Source of the DNA: Gallionellaceae bacterium
Lineage (GTDB): Bacteria; Pseudomonadota; Gammaproteobacteria; Burkholderiales; Thiobacillaceae
Direction of reading: 5' to 3'
Length of the DNA stretch: 55,254 bases
Assembly (NCBI GenBank): GCA_028714875.1
Contig: JAQTLN010000026.1
Location: forward strand, 1 to 55,254
Part shown: one piece after another, positions 48,777 to 55,254 of the stretch
How positions within the stretch are numbered: position 1 is the stretch's first letter
Layout of the letters: each line of letters opens with the position of its first letter
The notes under the pieces: generated by a model
Databases searched by the model: none
Told to the model about the DNA's origin: nothing
What the model saw: only the letters and a program-made list of their open reading frames with translations
Position numbers and translations under genes: made by a program

Positions 48777-48805
48777 AATGTATGGAATATACCCATTCCT
48801 GTCAA
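48777..48805 (-). promoter_or_regulatory. Sigma70-type promoter, minus strand
   Basis: On the minus strand TTGACA (48805-48800), 17-bp spacer, TACATT (48782-48777). The -35 is a perfect match and the -10 matches four of six. Predicted start is near 48770. Confidence 0.6.
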
Positions 48806-49016
48806 ATGGGTTTGCTTCGCGCCGATCGCGCGGGTGTCTGCATGCGTTCGGACTCGGTTTCGTGGGGTTTCTGACAGGGCGTGGAGGACTGGAAGGTTTG
48901 GCAAGCGGAACCAAGCGCGGAAGTGGCGGACCAACGGCCCTCACAAGAAAATATTTGTCAGGAATTTCGCTTTGCCGCGACGAATGGATGCCCCTTTCAC
49001 AGATACGGAGTCCGCC

Positions 49017-49958
49017 ATGCTGATCCAACGTCCCACCGACATCCTTCCTTCCGAAATCACTTCGCCCGAAATCTATCGGGGTCGCCGCGACTTCATGCGC
49101 ACGGCCGGCAGCCTGGCCCTGGCCGGCAGCCTCGGCCTGCAAGCCGCCGACGCCGCGGCGGGTGTCAAACTCGCGGGCACCCGGCCCGGCCCCTATGGCA
49201 CCAGCGAGGAGCTGACCTCCTACAAGGATGTGACGACCTACAACAACTTCTATGAATTCGGCACCGACAAGGCCGACCCGGCGGTTAACGCCGGCAGTCT
49301 GAATCCGCGGCCTTGGACCGTGCAGGTGGATGGCCTGGTGAAGCGCCCCGGCCAGTACGACATCGACGCCCTGCTCAAACTGGCGTCGCTGGAAGACCGC
49401 ATTTACCGCATGCGTTGCGTGGAGGGTTGGTCGATGGTGATTCCCTGGGTGGGCTACCCGCTCAATGAGTTGATCCGCCGCGTGGAGCCGCTGGGCAGCG
49501 CGAAATATGTGGAATTCACCACCCTGAACGATCGCGCGCAAATGCCGGGGCTGCGTTCCCCGGTGCTGGACTGGCCCTACACCGAGGGCCTGCGACTGGA
49601 CGAAGCGCAACACCCGCTTACCCTGCTGGCCGTGGGCCTCTATGGCGAGACGCTGCCGAATCAGAACGGCGCGCCGGTGCGCATCGTGGTGCCCTGGAAA
49701 TACGGTTTCAAGAGCGCGAAATCCATCGTCCGCATCCGCTTCGTCGAGCACCGCCCGGTTTCGTCCTGGGAGAAAGCGGCGCCACGCGAGTACGGCTTCT
49801 ATTCCAACGTCAATCCGGAAGTGGACCACCCGCGCTGGAGCCAGGCCAGGGAACGCCGCATCGGCGAGTTCCGTAAGCGCGCCACGCTGATGTTCAACGG
49901 CTATGGCGAACAGGTGGCGCGGATGTACACGAACCTGGATATGCGGCGGTATTACTGA
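49017..49958 (+). CDS. msrP: Protein-methionine-sulfoxide reductase catalytic subunit MsrP
   Basis: A 313-residue periplasmic molybdoenzyme. The N-terminus has a twin-arginine signal (G-R-R-D-F-M-R, Arg 23-24) followed by a hydrophobic stretch, as needed for Tat export of a cofactor-loaded protein. The molybdopterin ligand is C134 in M-R-C-V-E-G-W-S-M. Other family blocks are [18 protein letters not shown] and [10 protein letters not shown]. It reduces oxidised methionine in periplasmic proteins with electrons from MsrQ. ATG 49017 follows GGAG at six bases. msrQ follows 10 bp after its stop. Confidence 0.95.
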   Translation: MLIQRPTDILPSEITSPEIYRGRRDFMRTAGSLALAGSLGLQAADAAAGVKLAGTRPGPYGTSEELTSYKDVTTYNNFYEFGTDKADPAVNAGSLNPRPWTVQVDGLVKRPGQYDIDALLKLASLEDRIYRMRCVEGWSMVIPWVGYPLNELIRRVEPLGSAKYVEFTTLNDRAQMPGLRSPVLDWPYTEGLRLDEAQHPLTLLAVGLYGETLPNQNGAPVRIVVPWKYGFKSAKSIVRIRFVEHRPVSSWEKAAPREYGFYSNVNPEVDHPRWSQARERRIGEFRKRATLMFNGYGEQVARMYTNLDMRRYY

Positions 49959-49968
49959 GACTGAGGCC

Positions 49969-50583
49969 ATGAGCGGTTACCTCATGTCTCCCCGCCAATT
50001 CTCCGCGCTGAAAACCGGGTTGTTCCTGCTCTGCCTGGTGCCGTTGGCCAATCTCGTTTATGGCTTGCTTAGCGACACCCTGGGCGCCAATCCCATCGAG
50101 GCGCTCACACGCGGCCTGGGCGACTGGACCCTGCGCTTTCTCCTGATCACTCTGGCGGTGACGCCATTGCGCCGGCTCAGCGGCCTCAACTGGCTGCTCA
50201 AGCTGCGCCGTATGCTTGGCTTGTTCACGTTCTTCTACGCTTTGCTGCATTTCGCGAGCTATGTCTGGCTGGACCAGTTCTTCGACTGGGCCGCGATCTG
50301 GAAGGACATCGTCAAGCGCCCCTTCATCACCGTCGGCTTTGCCTCTTTGCTGCTGCTGACTCCGCTCGCGGCAACTTCGACCAATGCCATGATCAAACGA
50401 CTCGGCGGCCGCCGCTGGCAGCTGTTGCATCGCGCGGTCTATGCCATCGGCCTGTTCGCCGTGCTGCACTACTGGTGGATGGTGAAAAAGGACATCACCC
50501 AGCCGGCGATCTATGCGGTCCTATTGACGCTGTTGTTGGGCTTGCGGGTGTACTGGATGCTGCGTCGCGCGGGTGCGCGCTAA
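49969..50583 (+). CDS. msrQ: Haem-binding membrane subunit MsrQ
   Basis: A 204-residue inner-membrane b-type cytochrome with about six helices, the electron donor of MsrP. Conserved residues: R-R-M-L-G-L near 75, F-Y-A-L-L-H-F-A-S-Y with a haem His, R-W-Q-L-L-H-R-A-V-Y near 150 with another, and V-L-H-Y-W-W near the end. The gene is spaced for co-translation with msrP and matches the usual msrPQ order. Confidence 0.95.
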   Translation: MSGYLMSPRQFSALKTGLFLLCLVPLANLVYGLLSDTLGANPIEALTRGLGDWTLRFLLITLAVTPLRRLSGLNWLLKLRRMLGLFTFFYALLHFASYVWLDQFFDWAAIWKDIVKRPFITVGFASLLLLTPLAATSTNAMIKRLGGRRWQLLHRAVYAIGLFAVLHYWWMVKKDITQPAIYAVLLTLLLGLRVYWMLRRAGAR

Positions 50584-50633
50584 CCCGTTCCGCGGGGACA
50601 AACGATGCCGCTGTTCATCCCCGCATGCCTGGC

Positions 50634-51341
50634 TTACTTCTTGGCGGGCAGCAGGCGCGACATGTAGTCGCTGACGGCTTCGATATCGGCGTCGCCGTAG
50701 GACTTGAGCACTTTCACCATCTCCGGGTTGGCGTTGCGGCGGCCCTGGTCACGGCTTTCGTGGGTCTCGCGCAGCAGATACTCGTAATGCTGGCCGGCCA
50801 CTCGCGGGTAGAACTTTCTGGCGTCACCTTCGCCGTTGCCGCCGTGGCAGCTCGCGCAGTCCTTGTCATAGAGGCTCTTGCCCAGCGCCAGATTCTTGCC
50901 ATTGCCCTTGTCGTTGCTGTCGTTGACCGGCAAGTGGTTGAGATAGACGGCGATGTCGGCGATTTCTTCGGCGCTGACGATCCATTCGCCCGCGAAGGGG
51001 TACATGCGCGGGTTGTCGCGGCGGCCGGCGCGGATGTCCATCATCTCCTTGATGATCACGGTGGCGTGCTGCCCGGCCAGTTGCGGGTAGTCCGCCGACG
51101 CTTGGCCGGAACCGTCGGCCTTGTGGCAGCCCTTGCATATCTTGTAAGCGGATTTGCCTCTTTGCGCGCTGGCCTTGTAGGCCAATGCCCGGTTCATGTC
51201 CTGGTCCGGGGAGTTCCAGGTGTAGCCGTAGGTTTCGATGCCGGCGGCGTGCGGCTGATGGTGGAACTCAGGGCCGGCGGAATGCGCATTGAACGCGAGC
51301 AAAGAGATGGCGGCGGCGATCAGGGTAGGTTTCATGTTCAT
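50634..51341 (-). CDS. Dihaem cytochrome c (c4-like)
   Basis: A 235-residue periplasmic protein with a signal peptide (about 1-22) and two class I cytochrome domains. The haem sites are C69-K-G-C72-H73 and C162-A-S-C165-H166; methionine ligands are likely at M113 and in the C-terminal P-E-M-V segment. Two similar halves with A-G-Q-H-x-x-x-I/Y repeats show the c4 pattern. An extra ~45 residues precede the first haem. It lies 18 bp downstream of the second c4 gene, so both form one minus-strand operon. Probable role: electron transfer to terminal oxidases. Confidence 0.9.
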   Translation of the reverse strand: MNMKPTLIAAAISLLAFNAHSAGPEFHHQPHAAGIETYGYTWNSPDQDMNRALAYKASAQRGKSAYKICKGCHKADGSGQASADYPQLAGQHATVIIKEMMDIRAGRRDNPRMYPFAGEWIVSAEEIADIAVYLNHLPVNDSNDKGNGKNLALGKSLYDKDCASCHGGNGEGDARKFYPRVAGQHYEYLLRETHESRDQGRRNANPEMVKVLKSYGDADIEAVSDYMSRLLPAKK

Positions 51342-51359
51342 GGTGGTTATTCCTCGTTC

Positions 51360-51971
51360 TCAGGGCATGCTGGCCATGTATTCGGCGACGGCGCGGGCTT
51401 CCTGTTCGCTCATCCGCTCGGCCACCGCCTGCATCACACGGGCGCCATTGGTGCGCTTGCCGGCGGCATAGAGGCGGAACTGGTCAAGCACGTAATCGAC
51501 ATGCTGGCCGGCCACGCGCGGGAACTTGCCGTCGCCGTTGCCGTTTTCCTCATGGCAACCGTCGCAGGAAGGCACGTCGGTCTTGCTGTTGCCTTTCAGA
51601 TACAGGTTTTTTCCCGCCTTCATCAGGGCTGAAGCGCCGGCCACGCCGGGTGCCGGTTTCTGCTTGGCGTAATAGGCGGCAAGTTCGGCCAGATCGCTTT
51701 CGGACAGGTCGGCTACTAACGGCGCCATGATTTCGCTGACTCGCTTGCCGCTCTTGTAGTCCATCAGCTCACGCAATAGATACTTATTCTGTTGCCCCGC
51801 CAGTTTCGGAAAAGTGGTCGCCACACTGTTGCCATCGGCGCCGTGGCAACCGGCGCAGACATTGGCGGCTGCCGTGGCGGCTGGGCTTTCCGCCAGGGCG
51901 GCGCTCACAAGCGATAGCCCACCTCCCAGCAAAGCCACGGCGGCGAGAAATTTCGCGGTTGGATAGGTCAT
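51360..51971 (-). CDS. Dihaem cytochrome c4
   Basis: A 203-residue periplasmic protein with a signal peptide (about 1-27) and two haem sites, C39-A-G-C42-H43 and C136-D-G-C139-H140. Each domain has the c4 segment F-P-K-L-A-G-Q-Q or F-P-R-V-A-G-Q-H followed by a Y-L-x-x-x-L/Q helix, and a Met ligand in E-I-M-A-P and R-V-M-Q-A. Cytochrome c4 passes electrons from the bc1 complex or dehydrogenases to oxidases. First gene of the pair. The DsbD/TlpA-like pair at 4-7 kb could serve its maturation. Confidence 0.92.
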   Translation of the reverse strand: MTYPTAKFLAAVALLGGGLSLVSAALAESPAATAAANVCAGCHGADGNSVATTFPKLAGQQNKYLLRELMDYKSGKRVSEIMAPLVADLSESDLAELAAYYAKQKPAPGVAGASALMKAGKNLYLKGNSKTDVPSCDGCHEENGNGDGKFPRVAGQHVDYVLDQFRLYAAGKRTNGARVMQAVAERMSEQEARAVAEYMASMP

Positions 51972-52089
51972 TGGGACTCCTTGATATGACGAGTGCGCGA
52001 AGGATAACCATCCGCCAGCCCGGCTTGAATCGCCCGTTGGGATAGCACGTTATCGGCTTGACCTGGATCAATATTTGGTGGCGGTTGTG

Positions 52090-52252
52090 GCAGCCTGTCG
52101 GAGTTTGATCGTCGATAGCGAAAAGCGGCCCCGGCGAGGCCGGTTTTTGCCGGACTTGCAGCCGCATAACCCGGCTATGGGGCAAAAGGCCGGTGAAAAA
52201 TGGGCCGCCGCGGCTGCTTTGCAGCCGATGATTCCAAAGTCCGACAGGCTGC
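52090..52252. repeat. 163-bp MITE-like element with 18-bp terminal inverted repeats (family I)
   Basis: GCAGCCTGTCGGAGTTTG (52090-52107) and CAAAGTCCGACAGGCTGC (52235-52252) are inverse with one mismatch. Inside are further palindromic GC-rich segments (GGCCCCGGCGAGGCCGG, GCGGCTGCTTTGCAGCCG). It fills most of the 325-bp gap between the c4 operon and the NfeD gene. No other copy in the window. Confidence 0.75.
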
Positions 52253-52296
52253 TAGTCTCGGGCACAATAGTGGCTACTTGCCGGCGGGAGGCTGCG

Positions 52297-52734
52297 ATGG
52301 AATGGCTGTGGTGGCATTGGGTGGTGTTGGGACTGGGGCTGATCGCCCTGGAAATGCTCGCGCCCGCGTTCTATCTGATCTGGTTCGGATTGGGTGCCTT
52401 GCTGACCGGCCTGATCGCGGCGCTGCTGCCGCTGGGATTCACGGGCCAGTGGGTGGTCTGGAGTTTGTCATCGGCCCTGATGGTGGGTATCTGGATGAAA
52501 TTCTTTCGCAACCCGGATCGCACCAGCGCCGGCCAGGCCTCGGGCGGTGCGCTCGGCATGGTTGGCCTGGTGACTCGCCCGGTCGATGATTTGAGCCAGG
52601 GCGAAATATTGTTTCAGCGTCCGGTATTGGGCTCCGACCGCTGGCCGGTGGTGGCGGATCAAGCGATTGCCTCGGGCTCCAGGGCGCGAGTGGTGGATGT
52701 ATTGGGGCAAACCCTGAAAATCGAGCAAATCTAG
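52297..52734 (+). CDS. NfeD-like membrane protein
   Basis: A 145-residue protein with about three membrane helices (W-H-W-V-V-L-G-L-G-L-I-A-L-E-M start) and a C-terminal OB-fold domain (about 85-145: G-M-V-G-L-V-T, G-E-I-L-F, S-R-A-R-V-V-D-V-L-G-Q-T-L-K-I). Short NfeD proteins pair with SPFH proteins and may anchor membrane microdomains. GGGAGG precedes the ATG. The SPFH gene follows nine bases after its stop, the usual arrangement. Confidence 0.9.
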   Translation: MEWLWWHWVVLGLGLIALEMLAPAFYLIWFGLGALLTGLIAALLPLGFTGQWVVWSLSSALMVGIWMKFFRNPDRTSAGQASGGALGMVGLVTRPVDDLSQGEILFQRPVLGSDRWPVVADQAIASGSRARVVDVLGQTLKIEQI

Positions 52735-52743
52735 GAGATTCAC

Positions 52744-53595
52744 ATGGGCGGCGAAATCGTATCCATCGTATTGATTCTTTTCCTGTTCATCACCCTCTGG
52801 AAGGGGGTGCGCATCGTCCCGCAGGGCGAGGAATGGGTGGTTGAACGGCTCGGCAAATATCTGAAAACCCTGATGCCCGGCCTCCATCTTCTGGTGCCCT
52901 ATATCGACAACCTGGCCTACAAGGTGACGACCAAGGACCTGATCATGGACATCCCGCAGCAGGAAGTGATTACCCGCGATAACGCGGTGCTGATCACCAA
53001 TGCCATCGCCTTCGTGAAAGTTACCGATACGCAGAGCGCGGTGTATGGCGTCACCAACTTTCAGATGGCGGTGATGAATCTGGTACAGACCAGCTTGCGC
53101 GCCATCATCGGCGACATGGATCTGGATCAGGCGCTGTCCAGTCGCGACCACATCAAGGCCAAACTCAAGGCTTCCATCGCCGATGATGTGGCGGATTGGG
53201 GACTGACCTTGAAATCCGTGGAAATCCAGGACATCAAACCCTCGCCGACCATGCAGAAATCCATGGAAATGCAGGCCGCCGCCGAGCGCGAGCGGAAAGC
53301 CGCCGTGACCCGCGCCGAGGGTGAGAAGCAGGCCGCCATCCTGGAAGCGGAAGCCCGTCTGGAGTCCGCCAAGCGCGATGCCGAGGTGCAGGTGCGCCTG
53401 GCCACCGCCAGCGCCGAGGCGATCAAGCTGGTGGCTCTGGCTTTGCCCGACCGGGAATTGCCGGCGCTGTATCTGCTCGGGGAGAAATATGTGAGCGCAT
53501 TGAAGTCATTGGCCAGCGCCGAAGGGAGCCGTACCGTGATTTTGCCGGGTGATCTGATGAAATCTCTGGAAGGTTTGCTCGGCGGCAAGAAGTGA
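52744..53595 (+). CDS. SPFH/Band 7 (stomatin-like, paraslipin) protein
   Basis: A 283-residue protein. One N-terminal membrane hairpin (about 5-20) precedes the Band 7 domain: I-V-P-Q-G-E-E-W-V-V-E-R-L-G-K-Y, P-G-L-H-x-L-V-P-Y-I-D, V-I-T-R-D-N-A, then the L-R-A-I-I-G-D-M-D-L-D block. A coiled coil rich in Ala/Glu/Arg (about 175-225) and a C-terminal domain ending P-G-D-L-M-K-S-L-E-G-L follow. These proteins oligomerise at the membrane and organise lipid and protein quality control. AGGAG precedes the start. Operon with the NfeD-like gene. Confidence 0.92.
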   Translation: MGGEIVSIVLILFLFITLWKGVRIVPQGEEWVVERLGKYLKTLMPGLHLLVPYIDNLAYKVTTKDLIMDIPQQEVITRDNAVLITNAIAFVKVTDTQSAVYGVTNFQMAVMNLVQTSLRAIIGDMDLDQALSSRDHIKAKLKASIADDVADWGLTLKSVEIQDIKPSPTMQKSMEMQAAAERERKAAVTRAEGEKQAAILEAEARLESAKRDAEVQVRLATASAEAIKLVALALPDRELPALYLLGEKYVSALKSLASAEGSRTVILPGDLMKSLEGLLGGKK

Positions 53596-53728
53596 CATCC
53601 TGCTTGCACGGTTACAATTGTCTTGAAATATCAGGCCAGCAAGTTAAAGTGAAGTCTAAAGATTTCGCCCTAACCGCCGATGTTCGCTACATTGCACTTG
53701 TGATTCCAGTGCAGCCCAAGGAGTGAAA

Positions 53729-54814
53729 ATGAAGAAATCCCTAGTGCTTTTCTCGCTACTGGCGTTCCTGGCGTCGCCCATGGTGGCCGTGCCCGAAGCC
53801 CAGGCCGCGCAGCAGGGCAAGGCAAAAGTCACCAAGGCCAAGGCGAAGAAGTCGAAACATTCGATCAAGGCTAAAGCCAAGGGCAATAAGCACGCTCGCG
53901 CTGGAACGCGCAAGTTTGTCGCCAAGCCCATCATGACGCCGCTGCGCGCGGTGTCCTACGACAAGTCCTGGCACGACGCGGATCTCAACCTGCGCTCCGG
54001 CGCCGCTCTGGTGGTGGATCAGAAGACGGGCGAAGCGCTCTACTCCAAGAATGTCGACGTACCCACTTCCATCGCTTCCATTACCAAGTTGATGACTGCT
54101 GTGGTCACGCTGGATGCCGCACTCGATCTCAATGAGGAAATCGTGATCGGTAACGAGGATGTGGATCACCTCAAGGGTACCGGCTCGCGTTTGGCGTTGG
54201 GTACCCGCCTGACCCGCGAAGAACTGCTGCACCTGGCCCTGATCGCCTCGGAAAACCGTGCCGCAGCCGCGCTGAGCCGCGCCTATCCAGGAGGCCGCGA
54301 AGCGTTCGTCGCGGCCATGAACCGCAAGGCGCGTGAACTCGGTATGAAGGATAGCCGCTACGTCGATGGCACCGGCCTCAACAGCGACAACCGTTCCACC
54401 GCCGCTGACCTGGTGAAGATGGTGGACGCGGCCTACCGTTACCCGCTCATCCGCCAGATCACCAGCACCGGCAGCTACGATGTCTCCGTGCCGCGCACCA
54501 GGGTGGTCAGGGTTCGTGAAAACGGCAAGACACACCGGGTTTCTCGCGTTGTGCAAAGCCATATGGCTTTCAACAACACCAACAGCCTTACCCGCAATCA
54601 GGATTGGGAAATAGGCGTGTCCAAAACCGGTTTCATCAACGAAGCCGGCCACTGTCTGGTGATGCAGACCAAGATCGCGGAGCAGAAAGTCATTATCGTG
54701 TTGCTCGACTCCTGGGGTAAATGGAGCCGCATTGGTGATGCGCAGCGCATTCGGAAATGGCTGGAACATGACAGCCGAATCGTCAGCCGTCCCGCTTCGC
54801 GCGCCGATACTTGA
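53729..54814 (+). CDS. pbpG: D-alanyl-D-alanine endopeptidase, PBP7 type (PbpG)
   Basis: A 361-residue periplasmic serine peptidase acting on peptidoglycan cross-links. A signal peptide (about 1-27) is followed by an unusual ~40-residue Lys/Ala-rich stretch (K-A-K-A-K-K-S-K type) before the catalytic domain. Active-site motifs are intact: S117-I-T-K120, S174-E-N and K299-T-G. The peptidase domain resembles PBP7/8. ATG 53729 is chosen because AAGGAG lies five bases before it; GTG 53723 overlaps that site. A terminator follows 24 bp after the stop. Confidence 0.92.
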   Translation: MKKSLVLFSLLAFLASPMVAVPEAQAAQQGKAKVTKAKAKKSKHSIKAKAKGNKHARAGTRKFVAKPIMTPLRAVSYDKSWHDADLNLRSGAALVVDQKTGEALYSKNVDVPTSIASITKLMTAVVTLDAALDLNEEIVIGNEDVDHLKGTGSRLALGTRLTREELLHLALIASENRAAAALSRAYPGGREAFVAAMNRKARELGMKDSRYVDGTGLNSDNRSTAADLVKMVDAAYRYPLIRQITSTGSYDVSVPRTRVVRVRENGKTHRVSRVVQSHMAFNNTNSLTRNQDWEIGVSKTGFINEAGHCLVMQTKIAEQKVIIVLLDSWGKWSRIGDAQRIRKWLEHDSRIVSRPASRADT

Positions 54815-54838
54815 TTGCGAGTGTTTTTCCTTGGAAAT

Positions 54839-54859
54839 AGCGGCTTCGGCCGCTTTTTT
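54839..54859 (+). terminator. Intrinsic terminator after pbpG
   Basis: AGCGGC-TTCG-GCCGCT followed by TTTTT: a six-bp GC stem with a TTCG loop and a T-run. Confidence 0.88.
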
Positions 54860-55020
54860 CATTCTGGTGGTTCGATTCTTGACCCACGCAAATTTCATCC
54901 GCGCGGATTCCAAAAAAATTGATAGCCATCAAGGAAGTGTGGGCTAGCTAATTCCTACTATGCGCCCCCTGGAGTCAATCGTGGGCTGTCCATGGTTGTC
55001 GAAACCGTAGGAGAAGCAAA

Positions 55021-55254
55021 TGCGCTACAACTTGCTGATAGCTATGGCCGCCCTTGGGTTGGCCGCCACCCCCGCGCTGGCCGCCGACCCGATTGAAGGT
55101 CTGGCCCGCACCTGCAACAACTGCCATGGCACCGGCGGCGTCAGCGTCGGGCATTCCATGCCCTCAATCGCGGGGCTGTCGGAAACCTACCTGAAGAACA
55201 TTCTGATGGAATGGAAATCCGGTGCGCGTTCATCCGCCAACATGACCCGTTTGA
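55021..55254 (+). CDS. c-type cytochrome, partial (sulfide dehydrogenase cytochrome subunit-like)
   Basis: The first 78 codons of a secreted cytochrome, cut by the window edge. A signal peptide (about 1-21, cut after A-L-A) is followed by the haem site C32-N-N-C35-H36 in R-T-C-N-N-C-H-G-T-G-G-V-S-V-G and a P-S-I-A-G-L-S block. This segment resembles the cytochrome subunit of flavocytochrome c sulfide dehydrogenase (FccA), which takes electrons from sulfide oxidation by FccB. The flavin subunit would be expected just beyond the edge. The start has TAGGAG seven bases upstream. Confidence 0.75.

Noticed and set aside
48631-49023. A 130-codon plus-strand frame after a GAGGAGGAG run, upstream of msrP
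   Set aside because: The purine run is too close to the ATG for good initiation, the translation is not protein-like, and it overlaps the msrP start. The same bases make better sense as the CU-rich loop of a minus-strand RNA. Not fully excluded.
54860-55020. tRNA-like GGTTCGATTC segment near 54870
   Set aside because: No acceptor stem, anticodon stem or matching D-arm could be built around it.

Overview
The window is a GC-rich bacterial chromosome segment (one obviously AT-richer island excepted) with dense operons, many 4-bp ATGA/GTGA overlaps and Shine-Dalgarno starts. The gene set fits a betaproteobacterium, probably a sulfur- or iron-associated member near the Thiobacillus-type Nitrosomonadales: cytochrome c4-type dihaem proteins, a HemP plus FtrABCD ferrous-iron uptake locus, MsrPQ, DsbD with two sensor domains, an ornithine-lipid OlsBA-like pair, and at the right edge a c-type cytochrome resembling the cytochrome subunit of flavocytochrome c sulfide dehydrogenase. 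The genus is an inference.

Layout. 1-600: 3' end of a transposase and a gene-free stretch. 0.6-9.5 kb: sodium:solute symporter, GGDEF diguanylate cyclase, FxsA, CutA, then the coupled dsbD-tlpA-ttcA operon and apaH. 8.8-14.6 kb, mostly minus strand: PlsC/OlsA-like and OlsB-like acyltransferases, fatty-acid desaturase overlapping an MscS channel, rhodanese, MetA-type homoserine acyltransferase. 14.8-19.5 kb: topoisomerase IV (parE, parC) with a 65-residue zinc-ribbon gene between them. 19.8-26.1 kb: a P-loop protein, then the iron locus hemP-ftrA-porin-ftrB-small protein-ftrC-ftrD behind a Fur-box-like region. 26.3-29.3 kb: VTT membrane protein, SH3 protein, a sigma54-type promoter followed by a small ORF and a rhodanese-ankyrin protein, and a Lys/Ala-rich DUF2934 protein. 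29.5-36.1 kb: a minus-strand operon of peptidoglycan amidase, class-3 lipase, patatin phospholipase and a 983-residue membrane protein. 36.4-39.7 kb: housekeeping genes ending in a NodI-type ABC ATPase. 39.7-45.0 kb: an AT-richer restriction-modification island (RHH regulator, m5C methyltransferase, large N6-adenine methyltransferase/restriction protein, Vsr endonuclease). It lies exactly between the ABC ATPase and its NodJ-type permease. 45.9-48.6 kb: AddB-like nuclease, with a candidate small RNA or attenuated leader upstream. 49-55.2 kb: msrPQ, two dihaem cytochromes, NfeD plus a SPFH protein, PBP7-type peptidase, and a partial cytochrome c.

The most distinctive property is the load of palindromic or MITE-like repeats (at least nine sequence families, more than 18 copies). 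Several sit inside reading frames and are translated: in ttcA, in ftrD (opposite orientation) and in the 983-residue membrane protein. One repeat lies between two copies of a 31-bp duplication of the neighbouring gene's 3' end. The leads I rate highest are the amidase/lipase/patatin/membrane-sensor operon, the candidate anti-Shine-Dalgarno small RNA at 48588-48770, the RM island that splits an ABC transporter, and the in-frame repeats. No CRISPR array, tRNA or rRNA gene was recognised. All calls were made by reading the sequence; no database search was run.
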